Assembly (NCBI GenBank): GCA_040384325.1
Contig: JAZKJL010000005.1
Span: 1,337,071-1,401,070 of the forward strand
DNA: 64,000 nt
Origin: JACMLX01 sp040384325
GTDB lineage: Bacteria; Gemmatimonadota; Gemmatimonadetes; Gemmatimonadales; Gemmatimonadaceae
Direction of reading: 5' to 3'
The position numbers and the translations under genes were made by a program. This document shows positions 17,220-28,583 of the stretch, piece by piece (within the stretch, counting starts at the first letter, position 1; every line of letters begins with the position of its first letter). Below the pieces are notes generated by a model. The model saw only the letters and a list, made by a program, of their open reading frames with translations, searched no databases and had not been told where the DNA came from.

Positions 17220-17390
17220 ATGAATCCACTCGTCACGGTCGGCGTGCTCCTGCTCGCCATCTGGGCCGTGTTGTGGCTGGGCTTTCACGTCGTGTCGGGG
17301 CTGATTCACCTGCTGGTGCTGGTGGCAGCCGTGATGATCGTCTGGGGTCTCGTGAAGCGCGGTGCGACGGCCATCAGCGGCAATACATGA
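17220..17390 (+). CDS. Tiny membrane protein, DUF5670 / lmo0937 family
   Basis: 56 residues from the ATG at 17220, preceded by the strong ribosome-binding site GGAGAATC (17209-17216). Two hydrophobic segments, TVGVLLLAIWAVLWLGFHVV and LIHLLVLVAAVMIVWGLV, are joined by SG, followed by a short basic tail. This is the pattern of the lmo0937/DUF5670 family of short two-pass membrane proteins, often seen near stress genes. Function is unknown. The frame extends upstream without good start signals. Confidence 0.7.
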   Translation: MNPLVTVGVLLLAIWAVLWLGFHVVSGLIHLLVLVAAVMIVWGLVKRGATAISGNT

Positions 17391-17731
17391 TCCTGCCGCT
17401 CACCAGGCGGTCAGAAAGCACGCGAAGGTCGATGAAGTCGTGACCTGCAACGACAGCAGCGCCAGCTATGATCACAAGATCAGCGCTGGCGCTGCGACGT
17501 CGCGCCTGCACACGGTGCAGGGGTGATGTCGGCGCAGGTACGCCGTCGTGACCGGTTCCACAGTGGACGCACCATCGGGTGTGCGGCGTCCGCCATCGTC
17601 ATGACGGAGGCCTGTGCACGCGCAGTGTTGTGGATCCCTGGCGCAGGCGATGCTCAGGTCCTCGCATCCCTGGCGCCGAGTGGCACTCGTGATCGCCGCA
17701 CCGTCGGCGCACGCACCCGGAGAATCGCAAC
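17391..17731. other. Intergenic region upstream of the trehalose operon
   Basis: 341 bases without a credible gene. A strong hairpin lies at 17456-17495 and the ribosome-binding site of the following gene at 17719-17726. The promoter of the trehalose operon should be here; I cannot pick a clear one. Confidence 0.55.
17456..17495 (+). terminator. Hairpin, probable terminator of the DUF5670 gene
   Basis: GCAGCGCCAGC (17456-17466) pairs perfectly with GCTGGCGCTGC (17485-17495). Inside it, TGATC (17469-17473) pairs with GATCA (17478-17482) around ACAA. It lies 66 bases after the stop codon. No U-tract follows. Confidence 0.6.
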
Positions 17732-18883
17732 ATGGAAGCATTCGAGAAGGATGACGCGAGCGGCGTACTCGACACCGCCACGCCTCCCTGCATCTCGCTG
17801 TACCAGCCGACACACCGCCGGCATCCGGAAAACCAGCAGGACGCGATCCGTTTCAAGAACCTGGTGAAGGAGGCGCAGGCGTCGCTGCAGCAGCATCACG
17901 CGGCTTCCGACGTGGAGGCGCTGCTGGCACCGTTCCGGGCGCTGGCCGAGGACCTCGAGTTCTGGAACACGACGCGTGATGGGCTGGCCGTGCTGGGCGC
18001 GCGTGATTTCTTCCGCGTCTATCGCCTGCAGCGCCCGGTGGACGCGCAGGCCGTGGTGTCGGAAACGTTCCACCTCAAGCCGCTCACGAAGCTGGTGCAG
18101 TCCAGCCAGCGCTACCAGATCCTGGGTCTTGGCCGGAAATCGGTGCGCCTGTTCGAGGGCGATCGCGATTCGCTGGACGAGATTGTGCTGGCGTCTGCGG
18201 TGCCGCGCAGCCTCGAGGAAGCGCTGGGCACCGAGCTCACCGACGCGCGCTCCAACATCGGCACCTTCGGCGTGGGCGGTGCGCGTGGCACCGGAATCCA
18301 TCACGGTGCCGGTGGACGCGCCGACGAAGTGGACAAGGATGACGAGCGCTATTTCCGCATCGTGGATCGTGCCATCATCGAGCACCACACCAAGGCATCG
18401 GCGCTGCCGCTGATCCTGGCCACCTTGCCCGAGCATCGCGACACGTTCCATCGCATCAGCCACAACACCAACCTCCTCGACGCCGGCATCGACGTCAGTC
18501 CCGACGCCGTGTCCTCCGATGAATTGCGTCGGCGTGCGTGGCAGGTGGTGGAGCCGTTCTACGTGGCGCGGCTGGCAGCGGAACTGGAGCACTTCGGCGC
18601 CGCGCGCGCCAAGGGCCTCGGTGGTGAATCACTGGAGACGGTGGCCGAGGCGGTCGCCACCGGCCGCGTCGCCACGTTGCTCATCGATGGCGATCGCGTG
18701 GTGCCCGGGCACGTGGACTTCGAGACCGGCAAGGTGATTCTCGCCGATCGCTCGCGACCCGACGTGGACGACGTGCTCGACGACCTGGCCTCGATGGCGC
18801 GTCGTCGCGGCGGGCGCGTGTTCGTGGTGCCAGGCGCACAGTTGCCCGTGCAATCCGGCGTGGCCGCGATCTACAGGTACTGA
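17732..18883 (+). CDS. baeRF-domain protein (bacterial archaeo-eukaryotic release factor-like)
   Basis: 383 residues from the ATG at 17732, preceded by CCGGAGAATC. The opening CISLYQPTHRRHPENQQD and the following RFKNLVKEAQ helix, the central TFGVGG/GTGIHHG loop and the C-terminal VATLLIDGDRV and GGRVFVVPGAQ, then VAAIYRY, match bacterial proteins related to the eRF1/aRF1 release-factor core (baeRF family 3 by recall). These are thought to act on ribosomes or stress RNA, but no member is well characterised. It is the first gene of a four-gene run with otsA 15 bases downstream, linking it to trehalose stress metabolism. Confidence 0.7.
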   Translation: MEAFEKDDASGVLDTATPPCISLYQPTHRRHPENQQDAIRFKNLVKEAQASLQQHHAASDVEALLAPFRALAEDLEFWNTTRDGLAVLGARDFFRVYRLQRPVDAQAVVSETFHLKPLTKLVQSSQRYQILGLGRKSVRLFEGDRDSLDEIVLASAVPRSLEEALGTELTDARSNIGTFGVGGARGTGIHHGAGGRADEVDKDDERYFRIVDRAIIEHHTKASALPLILATLPEHRDTFHRISHNTNLLDAGIDVSPDAVSSDELRRRAWQVVEPFYVARLAAELEHFGAARAKGLGGESLETVAEAVATGRVATLLIDGDRVVPGHVDFETGKVILADRSRPDVDDVLDDLASMARRRGGRVFVVPGAQLPVQSGVAAIYRY

Positions 18884-18898
18884 GTTCCGCGCCGCATC

Positions 18899-21186
<2,288 letters not shown>

Positions 21187-21187
<1 letters not shown>

Positions 21188-21984
21188 TGCTGACCGTGCA
21201 CGACACGACGGCTCGACGCGACCTGCCAGCACCGTCGCACGAGTGGGCCTATTTCTTCGATCTGGACGGCACGCTGGTGGAGCTGGCCCCGCTGCCATCC
21301 GGCGTGCATGGCGACAGCGAACTGCGCCTGCTGATCAGCGCCCTCGCCACCGCCACCGGTGGCGCGGTGGCGGTGATCACCGGCCGCGCGATCGCCGACA
21401 TCGACCGCATCTTTCCCGACATCCGGCTGCCGGTGGCGGGACAGCACGGCGTGGAGCGTCGCACGCACGGAGGTGACCTGCGCCGCCACCTCTTCCCGGT
21501 CGAGGCCCTCGACGATGCGCGGCGCGAGTTGCGTGCGCTGGTAATTCGCCATCCCGGCCTGCTGCTGGAGGACAAGGGGCTGTCGCTGGCGCTGCACTAC
21601 CGGCAGGTGCCGCGCCTCGCCAGCTACGCCCATCGCGTGATGCGCCGGCTGCAGGCGCACATCGGTATCGCCTTCTGCGTGCAGCGCGGCAAGCGTGTCG
21701 TGGAGCTGAAACCGGCGGGCCGTGACAAGGGTGTCGCAATCCGGGAATTCATGGACGAAGTGCCGTTCGCCGGCCGGCGCCCGGTGTTCATCGGCGACGA
21801 CGTGACCGATGAACATGGGTTCGAGGTCGTGAATGCCTACGGCGGGCTCTCGATCAAGGTCGGGCGCGGCCCCACCCGCGCGCGGAGGCAACTGGCCAGC
21901 GTGCGCGCGGTGCGCAGCTGGCTGGCCCAGGATACCGCCTTCCTCACCACCCACCGCCTCGGCGCGGAGACCGTCACGCAATGA
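21187..21984 (+). CDS. otsB: Trehalose-6-phosphate phosphatase
   Basis: 265 residues. HAD motifs are present: FFDLDGTLVELAP (Asp25 and Asp27 as nucleophile and acid/base), VITGRAIADID, the otsB signature GQHGVERRTHG, the lysine in LKPAGRDKGVA, and FIGDDVTDEHGFE for magnesium. It converts trehalose 6-phosphate to trehalose. The ATG at 21187 overlaps the otsA stop by one base. The frame stays open upstream inside otsA but lacks the family's residues there. Its stop overlaps the GH15 start (ATGA). Confidence 0.95.
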
Positions 21985-23768
21985 ACACGCTCGAACTTGG
22001 CCTCGTCGGCAACGGCACCATCAGTGCGCTCATCACCGCCGACGCCGAGATCACGTGGGCCTGCTTCCCGCGTTTCGATGGTGATCCAGCCTTCTGCTCG
22101 CTGCTTGGCAGCCGCACGGGCACCGAGGACACCGGATTCTTCGCCGTCGAGCTGCTGGGCATGGTGCGCCGCGAGCAGTACTACATCGAGAACACGCCGA
22201 TCCTCGTCACCCGCATGTACGATGGGTCCAACGGTGCGATCGAGATCGTGGACTTCGCACCGCGCTTCGAGCAGTTCGCGCGCTTGTTCTGCCCGATGTC
22301 GCTGGTGCGCCGGATCACGCGCATCAGCGGCCATCCGCGCATCCGCCTGCGCCTCCGCCCGGCGTGCCAGTACGGACGCTATGCGGCCGAGCGCACCTAC
22401 GGCAGCAATCACATTCGCTTCATCGGCGGCGACGTGGTGCTGCGCCTCACCACCGATGCCTCGCTGACCCCGATCCTCGAGGAGAACCCGTTCTTCGTCG
22501 AGGGCACGCTGACCATGATGCTGGGCCCCGACGAGACGGTGCACGAGGCCATCGGCGTGGTGGGCCGACGCTTCCTCGAGGAGACCACCGCCTGGTGGCG
22601 CGAGTGGGTGCGGGCACTGGCGATTCCCTTCGAGTGGCAGGACGAGGTGATCCGCTCGGCGATCGTCCTCAAGCTCAACGCGCACGAGGACACCGGTGCC
22701 ATCGTGGCGGCGATGACCACCTCGATCCCCGAATCGTCCGGCAGTTCGCGTAACTGGGACTACCGCTTCTGCTGGATCCGCGACGCGTACTTCGTGGTGG
22801 ATGCGCTCAACCGGCTCGGCGCCACCAACACCATGGAGCGCCACCTCGCGTACATCCTGAACGTGATCGCGAACGCCGAGAATGCCACGTTGCAGCCGCT
22901 GTATTCCATCAGCGGCAAGGCCGACGTGGCGGAGCGCACGGTGGCATCGTTGCCGGGCTATCGCGGCATGGGGCCGGTGCGGGTCGGCAACGAGGCGTAC
23001 CTGCAGATCCAGCACGATGTGTACGGCTCGGCGATCCTCGCGGCCACGCACGTGTTCTTCGACCGGCGCCTGAACGAGCGCGGTGACGAGGCGCTCTTCC
23101 GTCGCCTGGAGGCGCTTGGCGAACAGGCCGCGAACCTCTTCGACAAGCCGGACGCGGGCATCTGGGAGCTGCGTGGCAGCACGCACGTGCACACCTTCTC
23201 GAGCCTGATGTGCTGGGCGGGATGCGACCGGCTGGCCCGGATCGCGAAGCAACTCGGGCTGCATGGTCGGCATGCGTTGTGGCGACAGACGGCGGCGCAC
23301 ATCCGGTCGGTGATCGACGCGCGCTGCTGGAACCCGGAGATGAACAGCTTCGTGGCCACGATGGAAGGTGACACGCTGGACGCGTCGCTGCTGCGCATGC
23401 ACGACCTGGGTTTCGTGGAGGCGACTGATCCGCGCTTCATCGGCACCGTGCACGCCATCGAGCGCGACCTGCGCCGTGGCAACCATGTGTATCGCTACGT
23501 GATCGAGGACGACTTCGGCCATCCCGAAAACGCGTTCCTCGCCTGCACGTTCTGGTACATCAACGCACTGGCGGCCATCGGCCGCATCGCCGATGCGCGC
23601 GAGCTGTTCGGGCACGTGCTGGCGTGCCGGAATCGCCACGGGTTGCTGGCCGAGCACATCGATCCGGTCACCAACGAGCAGTGGGGCAACTTCGTGCAGA
23701 CCTACAGCATGGTGGGCATCATCAGCTCGGCGCTGAGGCTCTCGGTGCCGTGGGAGAAGGCGTTCTGA
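21981..23768 (+). CDS. Glycoside hydrolase family 15 protein (trehalase/glucoamylase-like)
   Basis: 595 residues without a signal peptide. The N-terminus GLVGNGTISALITADAEITW and CFPRFDGDPAFCSLLG is typical of the bacterial GH15 beta-sandwich. The catalytic (alpha/alpha)6 barrel has NWDYRFCWIRDAYF, IWELRGSTHVHTFSSLMCW with the probable acid Glu, and LLAEHIDPVTNEQWGNFVQT with the probable base Glu. GH15 enzymes cleave alpha-glucosidic bonds; relatives next to OtsA/OtsB are often trehalases. As the last gene of the operon it would place trehalose synthesis and breakdown under one control. Substrate remains to be proven. Confidence 0.88.
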   Translation: MNTLELGLVGNGTISALITADAEITWACFPRFDGDPAFCSLLGSRTGTEDTGFFAVELLGMVRREQYYIENTPILVTRMYDGSNGAIEIVDFAPRFEQFARLFCPMSLVRRITRISGHPRIRLRLRPACQYGRYAAERTYGSNHIRFIGGDVVLRLTTDASLTPILEENPFFVEGTLTMMLGPDETVHEAIGVVGRRFLEETTAWWREWVRALAIPFEWQDEVIRSAIVLKLNAHEDTGAIVAAMTTSIPESSGSSRNWDYRFCWIRDAYFVVDALNRLGATNTMERHLAYILNVIANAENATLQPLYSISGKADVAERTVASLPGYRGMGPVRVGNEAYLQIQHDVYGSAILAATHVFFDRRLNERGDEALFRRLEALGEQAANLFDKPDAGIWELRGSTHVHTFSSLMCWAGCDRLARIAKQLGLHGRHALWRQTAAHIRSVIDARCWNPEMNSFVATMEGDTLDASLLRMHDLGFVEATDPRFIGTVHAIERDLRRGNHVYRYVIEDDFGHPENAFLACTFWYINALAAIGRIADARELFGHVLACRNRHGLLAEHIDPVTNEQWGNFVQTYSMVGIISSALRLSVPWEKAF

Positions 23769-23893
23769 CGGCTGATGCGGGGCGGGGCGGGTGACGTCGG
23801 GGGTGTCGGCGGTGGTGAGCCGACGCGGGAACCTGGCGCGGGATCGGCGCTTTCGGTTGTCGTCCGCGCCCTCGATCCCACAGCCTCGGTCCC

Positions 23894-24256
23894 ATGTTTC
23901 GTCCCCTGCTCCGGCTCCTCGCGACCACCCTGCTGGTGGCCTGCGGCGGCAGTGAGATCAGCGCCGGCAACGGCACCATCACGCTGCCGGGATCCAGCCA
24001 GGTGGCGACGGTGAACGTGACGCCGATCACGGCGCTGCTCACGGTGGGTGACACGTTGCGACTGCGTGCGGCGACGCTGGATGTGGGTGGTTCGCCGCTG
24101 TCGGGGCGGGTCGTGGCGTGGAGCACCGAATCGGCCACGATCGCCACCGTCTCGACCACCGGGCTAGTGACGGCGCGGGCGGCCGGGTCGATCCGGATCT
24201 CGGCGCTCAGCGAGGGGCGCACCGGGCAGGCCACGCTGACGATCACCGCGCCCTGA
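23894..24256 (+). CDS. Small lipoprotein with bacterial Ig-like (BIG2) domain
   Basis: 120 residues. A signal sequence ends in a lipobox (LLVACGG), so the protein should be lipidated. The rest is one Ig-like domain: VNVTPITALLTVGDTLRL, WSTESATIATVSTTGLVTAR and GSIRISALSEGRTGQATLTI, the classic BIG2 pattern including the WSS/DxxVATV strand and GLVTA turn. Usually these domains are repeated in large adhesins; here it stands alone. It may bind surface glycans or just extend from the membrane. Confidence 0.75.
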   Translation: MFRPLLRLLATTLLVACGGSEISAGNGTITLPGSSQVATVNVTPITALLTVGDTLRLRAATLDVGGSPLSGRVVAWSTESATIATVSTTGLVTARAAGSIRISALSEGRTGQATLTITAP

Positions 24257-24406
24257 CCGCCGCCGCGCGCGTTGACGCGTTCCGGCGAGTCGGGTTGACG
24301 GCGAGGGTTTACCGGTGAATGCTTGGCGACGCGTAGTGGGATTGGTCGCCTAAAGTCTCCTGCTGCCGTCACTGCGACATGCCGCCCCGCCGGCCCGGAG
24401 AATCTC

Positions 24407-25141
24407 ATGCGTCAGACAGGTCCGCTCGTTTCGCTGCTTGGTGCGTGCATTCTGCTGGCACCGGACGCGCAGCTCGATGCGCAGGCGCCGGTACCCGCGG
24501 CTGACGTCCGCGGCGCGCTGGTCGGTCCGGTGAAGTTCGAGATCAGCCTCACCGACGGCGGCTACGCGACGGTGTTCGCGATTGGACGCGGCACACCCGG
24601 GAGCCCGATGGCGATCCTGGCGCCGAAGGAACCCGGTGCGCGCGAGACGCTGAAGCGGGACAAGTGGTACGCCGTGCGCGCGCTCCGTCCCGTCGAGCTG
24701 GTGCCGTTCGCCACGCTCGACAGCGCGCTGGTGGTCGTGTTCACATCGGCCGTGCAGCCGAACCTGGCCAGCTTCGCCGACGGGAACACGTGGGCGGCTG
24801 GACTCGCGCTGCCCGATTCGATCGCCAACACCGACGAGCGACTGACGGCGGTGCTAGCGGCGGAACTCTATCCGAATGGAGAGCCGCACCAGATCAGCAT
24901 GAGCATGTCCTCGCTGACTGCGCCGCTCCGTGATGGTCGGCTGCCGCCGTGCCCCGGCGGCGCCGGCGAAATACGTGTGCCGTTCGTGATCCGGAGGGTA
25001 ACGACCAGCGGCGGACGCTCGGCGGCGTCACGTGCGCCGGACCAGATGGAGATCCCGAATTCCCCCGTGCCACGCGCTCCGACCTGTGACCCGAACCGGA
25101 AGCCGGACGCGCCCGCCGACTCGGTGACCAAGAAGCCGTAG
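24407..25141 (+). CDS. Secreted protein of unknown function
   Basis: 244 residues from the ATG at 24407, chosen for its ribosome-binding site GGAGAATC (24397-24404) and signal peptide (ending LDAQAPVPA). The mature part is rich in beta strands (GPVKFEISLTDGGYATVFAI, DLDSALVVVF-type segment) and ends in a proline-rich tail with DQMEIPNSPVPR. Two cysteines late in the chain (PPCPGG and PTCDP) could form a disulfide. I do not recognise a family. Confidence 0.6.
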   Translation: MRQTGPLVSLLGACILLAPDAQLDAQAPVPAADVRGALVGPVKFEISLTDGGYATVFAIGRGTPGSPMAILAPKEPGARETLKRDKWYAVRALRPVELVPFATLDSALVVVFTSAVQPNLASFADGNTWAAGLALPDSIANTDERLTAVLAAELYPNGEPHQISMSMSSLTAPLRDGRLPPCPGGAGEIRVPFVIRRVTTSGGRSAASRAPDQMEIPNSPVPRAPTCDPNRKPDAPADSVTKKP

Positions 25142-25215
25142 ACCGTATGCGCTGGATGCGCTGGCGCCTGGCGAAATCACTGTCGTGGCGCCAACGCACC
25201 GTCAGCCGCATCCGC

Positions 25216-25536
25216 TCACATCGTCGCCGCCGTCGTCGCCGCGGCGGCCGCTACCGCGGCATACTGCGCCGTCGCATCGCTGCCCGTGAACGCCACCACG
25301 CCCAGGCCGAGCCCCTTCAGCTTGTTGTGCCAGAGCACCTCGCCGCTCTTGGGGTTCACGCAGAAGAGCTCACCGCTCGCACCCACCAGCAGCTGACCGT
25401 CCATCAGCGTGATGGTCAGGAACGACGCCGACGACTTCAACTTGGTGCGCCAGATTTCCTCGCCGGTGCGGGCGTCGATCGCGACGGCGTGACCACCGAC
25501 GCCGATGTAGAGCGGCTGGAGCTTCGTGCGGGCCAT
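25216..25536 (-). CDS. Short PQQ-type beta-propeller repeat protein
   Basis: 106 residues from the ATG at 25536. Two PQQ-like blades are visible: GGHAVAIDARTGEEIWRTKL and GELFCVNPKSGEVLWHNKL, each with the A.D..TG...W pattern. Two blades are too few for a closed propeller, so it either oligomerises or is a remnant of a larger protein. The tail is an alanine-rich run (AAVAAAAATTAATM). There is no signal peptide. Confidence 0.65.
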   Translation of the reverse strand: MARTKLQPLYIGVGGHAVAIDARTGEEIWRTKLKSSASFLTITLMDGQLLVGASGELFCVNPKSGEVLWHNKLKGLGLGVVAFTGSDATAQYAAVAAAAATTAATM

Positions 25537-25714
25537 GACGGGTTCCCTCGGATGAATGGCGACCTCTGTGTTCGTCACGAAAGGTATGCCGTTTCGGACC
25601 TCGTCTCGCCATCGCACCGCGGAACGCTGGGCGCCGCCCTGACAGGGCGATACGATTCGCGGCTGGCGCACGTCGCGCCACCCCACGCCATCCCGCCCTC
25701 TGGAGCACGGTGTC

Positions 25715-26317
25715 ATGCTGCACCTCACCACGATCCCCGTCTCGCGCGCCCACCGCGCCCACCGCGCCCTGCTCGCGTCGCTGATCGCCATTGCCGCGGT
25801 CACGCCACTCCATGCCCAGGGACCGGGGAGCGTGCAGCAGCAGGCCTCCGGGCCGGTGATCACGGCCGCTGGCCCGTCTTTCATCGTCGAGGAGCCGACC
25901 TTCGCCACTCCCGCCCGCATGGAGATGAAGGCGCTGTTCGAGATCAACGTCGGCGGCCCGGACACGGTGAAGGTGAACGAGCAGATGGTCACGATGGCTC
26001 GCTTCTTCAACATCCACGCCCGCAATGGCGTGGCCGAGAGTCGCCTCAAGGCGGCGGCCGTGTTCCATGGTTCCGGCTGGACGGCACTGCTCTCCGACGC
26101 GGCGTTCGCCGCCCGATTCGGTGGCAAGCCCAACCCGAGCCGCGCGCTGGTGGAGGAACTGCTGCAGCACGGCGCACAGCTGGTGCTCTGCGGCCAGACC
26201 ATGGGTGCCCGCAGCGTCAAGCGCGACGAATTGTTGCCCGGCGTGAAGGTCTCCACCTCGGCCATGACGGCGATGCTCACGCTGCAGAACGACGGCTACC
26301 GCTTCATTCCCTGGTGA
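25715..26317 (+). CDS. Secreted DsrE-family protein
   Basis: 200 residues with a basic N-terminus (RAHRAHRA), a hydrophobic stretch and cleavage near LHAQGP. The mature part has the DsrE/YchN-like Rossmann fold: MKALFEINVGGPDTVKVNEQ, VKAAAVFHGSG-like AAAVFHGSGW and a cysteine in QLVLCGQTMGA at the position often used for sulfur relay in DsrE proteins. Exported DsrE proteins may handle persulfide outside the cytoplasm. The gene runs opposite to the neighbouring propeller-repeat gene, and the 178 bases between them hold both starts. Confidence 0.75.
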   Translation: MLHLTTIPVSRAHRAHRALLASLIAIAAVTPLHAQGPGSVQQQASGPVITAAGPSFIVEEPTFATPARMEMKALFEINVGGPDTVKVNEQMVTMARFFNIHARNGVAESRLKAAAVFHGSGWTALLSDAAFAARFGGKPNPSRALVEELLQHGAQLVLCGQTMGARSVKRDELLPGVKVSTSAMTAMLTLQNDGYRFIPW

Positions 26318-26336
26318 GCGATCGCACGCCTGCGCC

Positions 26337-27665
26337 TCAGGCCGTGGTGGGGCGCAGGCCGGTCCAGAGTCGGTAGGCGATCACTCCGGCTGCCACCGTC
26401 GCCAGGCCAAGGCCCGCGAACCCCCACCCCGACGTGGCAAAGATGTAGAGCCAGCCCGTGAGTGCGATGATCGACGGCACGGGATAGAGCCACATGCGGA
26501 ACGGGAAGTGAAAATCCTTCCGCCGCCGGAGCAGGTGCAGCGCCGCGATCTGTCCCACGAACTGGATCAGGATGCGTGACGTCAGCAGCGCCGAGATCAC
26601 ATCGCCGAGCGACAGGAAGCTGCCGAGAATCGAGAGGCCGCCCAGCACCAGCAGGGCCACGTGCGGGAACTGTCCGGTGGGGTGCAGCTTCGCGAAGACC
26701 CGGAAGAAGTCGCCTTCACTGGCCGCGGCCCACGCGATGCGGCTGTAGCCCAGCAGCAGCGCGAAGACGGAGGCGACGGCGGTCCACATCACCAGCACCG
26801 TCACCGCGCTGGCCGCGGCCGGCCCATACAGGCGCTGCATGAACTCCGTCACGATGAAGGTGGAGGTCATCGCCTCGCGCCACGGAATCACCGCCATCAG
26901 GCTCAGGTTCACCAGCGCGTACATCGTCGCCACCAGCACCACCGACCAGAGGATCGCGCGCGGAATCACCTTCTCCGGTTGCTTCACCTCACCGGCCACG
27001 TAGCAGATGTCGAAGTAGCCGCTGAAGTCGTACATCGCGATCAGCATCGCCGAGCCGAGTCCGGCCACGAAGCCGCGTGAGAACGTGAAGGCACCGGCGG
27101 GGAAGTCGAACACCTTCGCCGCATCGAAGTGCGTCAGCCCGCTGACGATCACCACCAGCACGGTCAGCAGCATGCCGAGCCAGAGCACGACGGTGAGCTT
27201 GCCGATGGACTCGATGCGACGGTAGAGCAGCGCGATGACGAGCAGGCCGACCACGGTGCTGATCACCCGCGCCCCGGTGCCGCCCATGGTCGGCCAGAAG
27301 TAGCCGGCGTACTGCGCGAAGCCGATGTATCCCGACGCGATCTCGAGCGGGGCACTGAGGATGAACTGCCAGATGAACAGGAACGGCAGCACGCCGCCCA
27401 GCGCGGTGCCGCGAAAGGCCTGGCGCAGGTAGACGTAGGTGCCACCGGTGCCGGGCATGGCGGCCGAGAGTTCGCTCCACACCAGGCCATCGCTGAGGGC
27501 CAGCACGGCGCCCAGCACCCAGCCCAGCATGCACTGTGGTCCCCCCATCGCCGCGATGATCAGCGGAATCGTGATGAACGGGCCGGCGCCGACCATGTTG
27601 CTCATGTTCAGCGCGATCGCCTGCACCTGTCCCAGGCTGCGCACCAGGCCGCGCGGTTCGGTCAT
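26337..27665 (-). CDS. APC-superfamily amino acid permease
   Basis: 442 residues from the ATG at 27665 (MTEPRGLVRSLG). The first transmembrane helix carries the APC signature ALNMSNMVGAGPFITIPLII. About twelve hydrophobic segments follow, including GTGGTYVYLRQAF, ALYRR-like loops, DFSGYFDICYVAGEVKQPEKVIPRA (the conserved YxGxxxxxxxxxE..NP..N-type loop) and RILIQFVGQIAALHLLRR. It probably imports or exchanges amino acids or similar compounds. The substrate cannot be told. The frame continues upstream with low-quality sequence. Confidence 0.88.
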   Translation of the reverse strand: MTEPRGLVRSLGQVQAIALNMSNMVGAGPFITIPLIIAAMGGPQCMLGWVLGAVLALSDGLVWSELSAAMPGTGGTYVYLRQAFRGTALGGVLPFLFIWQFILSAPLEIASGYIGFAQYAGYFWPTMGGTGARVISTVVGLLVIALLYRRIESIGKLTVVLWLGMLLTVLVVIVSGLTHFDAAKVFDFPAGAFTFSRGFVAGLGSAMLIAMYDFSGYFDICYVAGEVKQPEKVIPRAILWSVVLVATMYALVNLSLMAVIPWREAMTSTFIVTEFMQRLYGPAAASAVTVLVMWTAVASVFALLLGYSRIAWAAASEGDFFRVFAKLHPTGQFPHVALLVLGGLSILGSFLSLGDVISALLTSRILIQFVGQIAALHLLRRRKDFHFPFRMWLYPVPSIIALTGWLYIFATSGWGFAGLGLATVAAGVIAYRLWTGLRPTTA

Positions 27666-27881
27666 CGTCCGAGGCGTCGCGGCACGACGGTGGAGTGGGT
27701 CACGGGCCGGGATGTGTGGAGGTGCGCCATGGGTGTGCAGGCCGGGTGACGCGCATGCTAATCGGCGGCCTGCCCGAACGGCCGGGCATTCGCGCCGCGA
27801 CCTCCGGTATCTTCCTGCCGGTGCCGCCACGCGGCGACACCGGTTTGCGACGCAGCCTCCTACGGACCCACCCCGCCTGTG

Positions 27882-28583
27882 ATGGATTCCGAACAGCGAC
27901 TCAGCGATGCCGATGTCTCGCTCGTACTGCGTCGCGCCGGTGAGATGACGGCTGCGCAGGGCCTGACGGTGGCGCAGGTGCAGGAGATCGCGCGCGACGT
28001 GGGCCTCGAGCCCGACGCGGTGCAGCGCGCGCTCGCCGAATCGGCCAGCGGCGCCCTGCGACCGGCGGCCATGCAGCGCAGCCTCGGCGTTCCGGTCGGC
28101 GTCAACAAGGACGTGATGCTGCCCGGTGTGCTCAGCGACGAAGGCTGGGACGTGCTGGTGAGCGTGCTGCGCGCCACCTTCAACGCGCACGGCAAGGAGA
28201 CGCGGAGCGGCTCGGTGCGCGAATGGCGCAACGGGCGGTTGCGCGTGGCCGTGGAACCGGCGGCCGGCGGTCAGCGGCTGCGCATGTCCACGCTCAAGGA
28301 AGGCGCGCTGACCGCGCCGATGATCGGCAGCGTGTCGGGTGTGGTCTATTCCGCCTCGCTGGTGGCCGCCTCGACGTCGAAGCCGGCGTTGCTGATGCTG
28401 GCTGCGGTTCCGGCGATGCTCGCCGCTGCCTGCGCGGCCTGGCCCTTCCTCACGCTGCCGCGCTGGGCACGGGCTCGCAGCACGCAGTTCGATGCCATCG
28501 CGCGTGAGGCGATGGCGCTGGTGAACACCGCGCCCGCGCTACCGGCTGCGCGTGTGACGCCGCTGCGACTCAGCGACTCCTGA
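27882..28583 (+). CDS. Two-pass membrane protein of unknown function
   Basis: 233 residues from the ATG at 27882 (a GTG lies one codon upstream). The N-terminus (SDADVSLVLRRAGEM, VAQVQEIARDVGLEPDAVQRAL) is a helical bundle reminiscent of short DNA- or protein-binding modules. The middle is hydrophilic and the C-terminal third has two transmembrane segments (about 150-190). No family is recognised. Its last 14 bases overlap the 3' end of the convergent LpxR-like gene. Confidence 0.6.
   Translation: MDSEQRLSDADVSLVLRRAGEMTAAQGLTVAQVQEIARDVGLEPDAVQRALAESASGALRPAAMQRSLGVPVGVNKDVMLPGVLSDEGWDVLVSVLRATFNAHGKETRSGSVREWRNGRLRVAVEPAAGGQRLRMSTLKEGALTAPMIGSVSGVVYSASLVAASTSKPALLMLAAVPAMLAAACAAWPFLTLPRWARARSTQFDAIAREAMALVNTAPALPAARVTPLRLSDS

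Noticed and set aside
24295..24323. A sigma-70 promoter (TTGACG, 17 bases, AATGCT) before the secreted protein at 24407
   Set aside because: The -35 box is good but the -10 is poor and the match is not above chance in this sequence.
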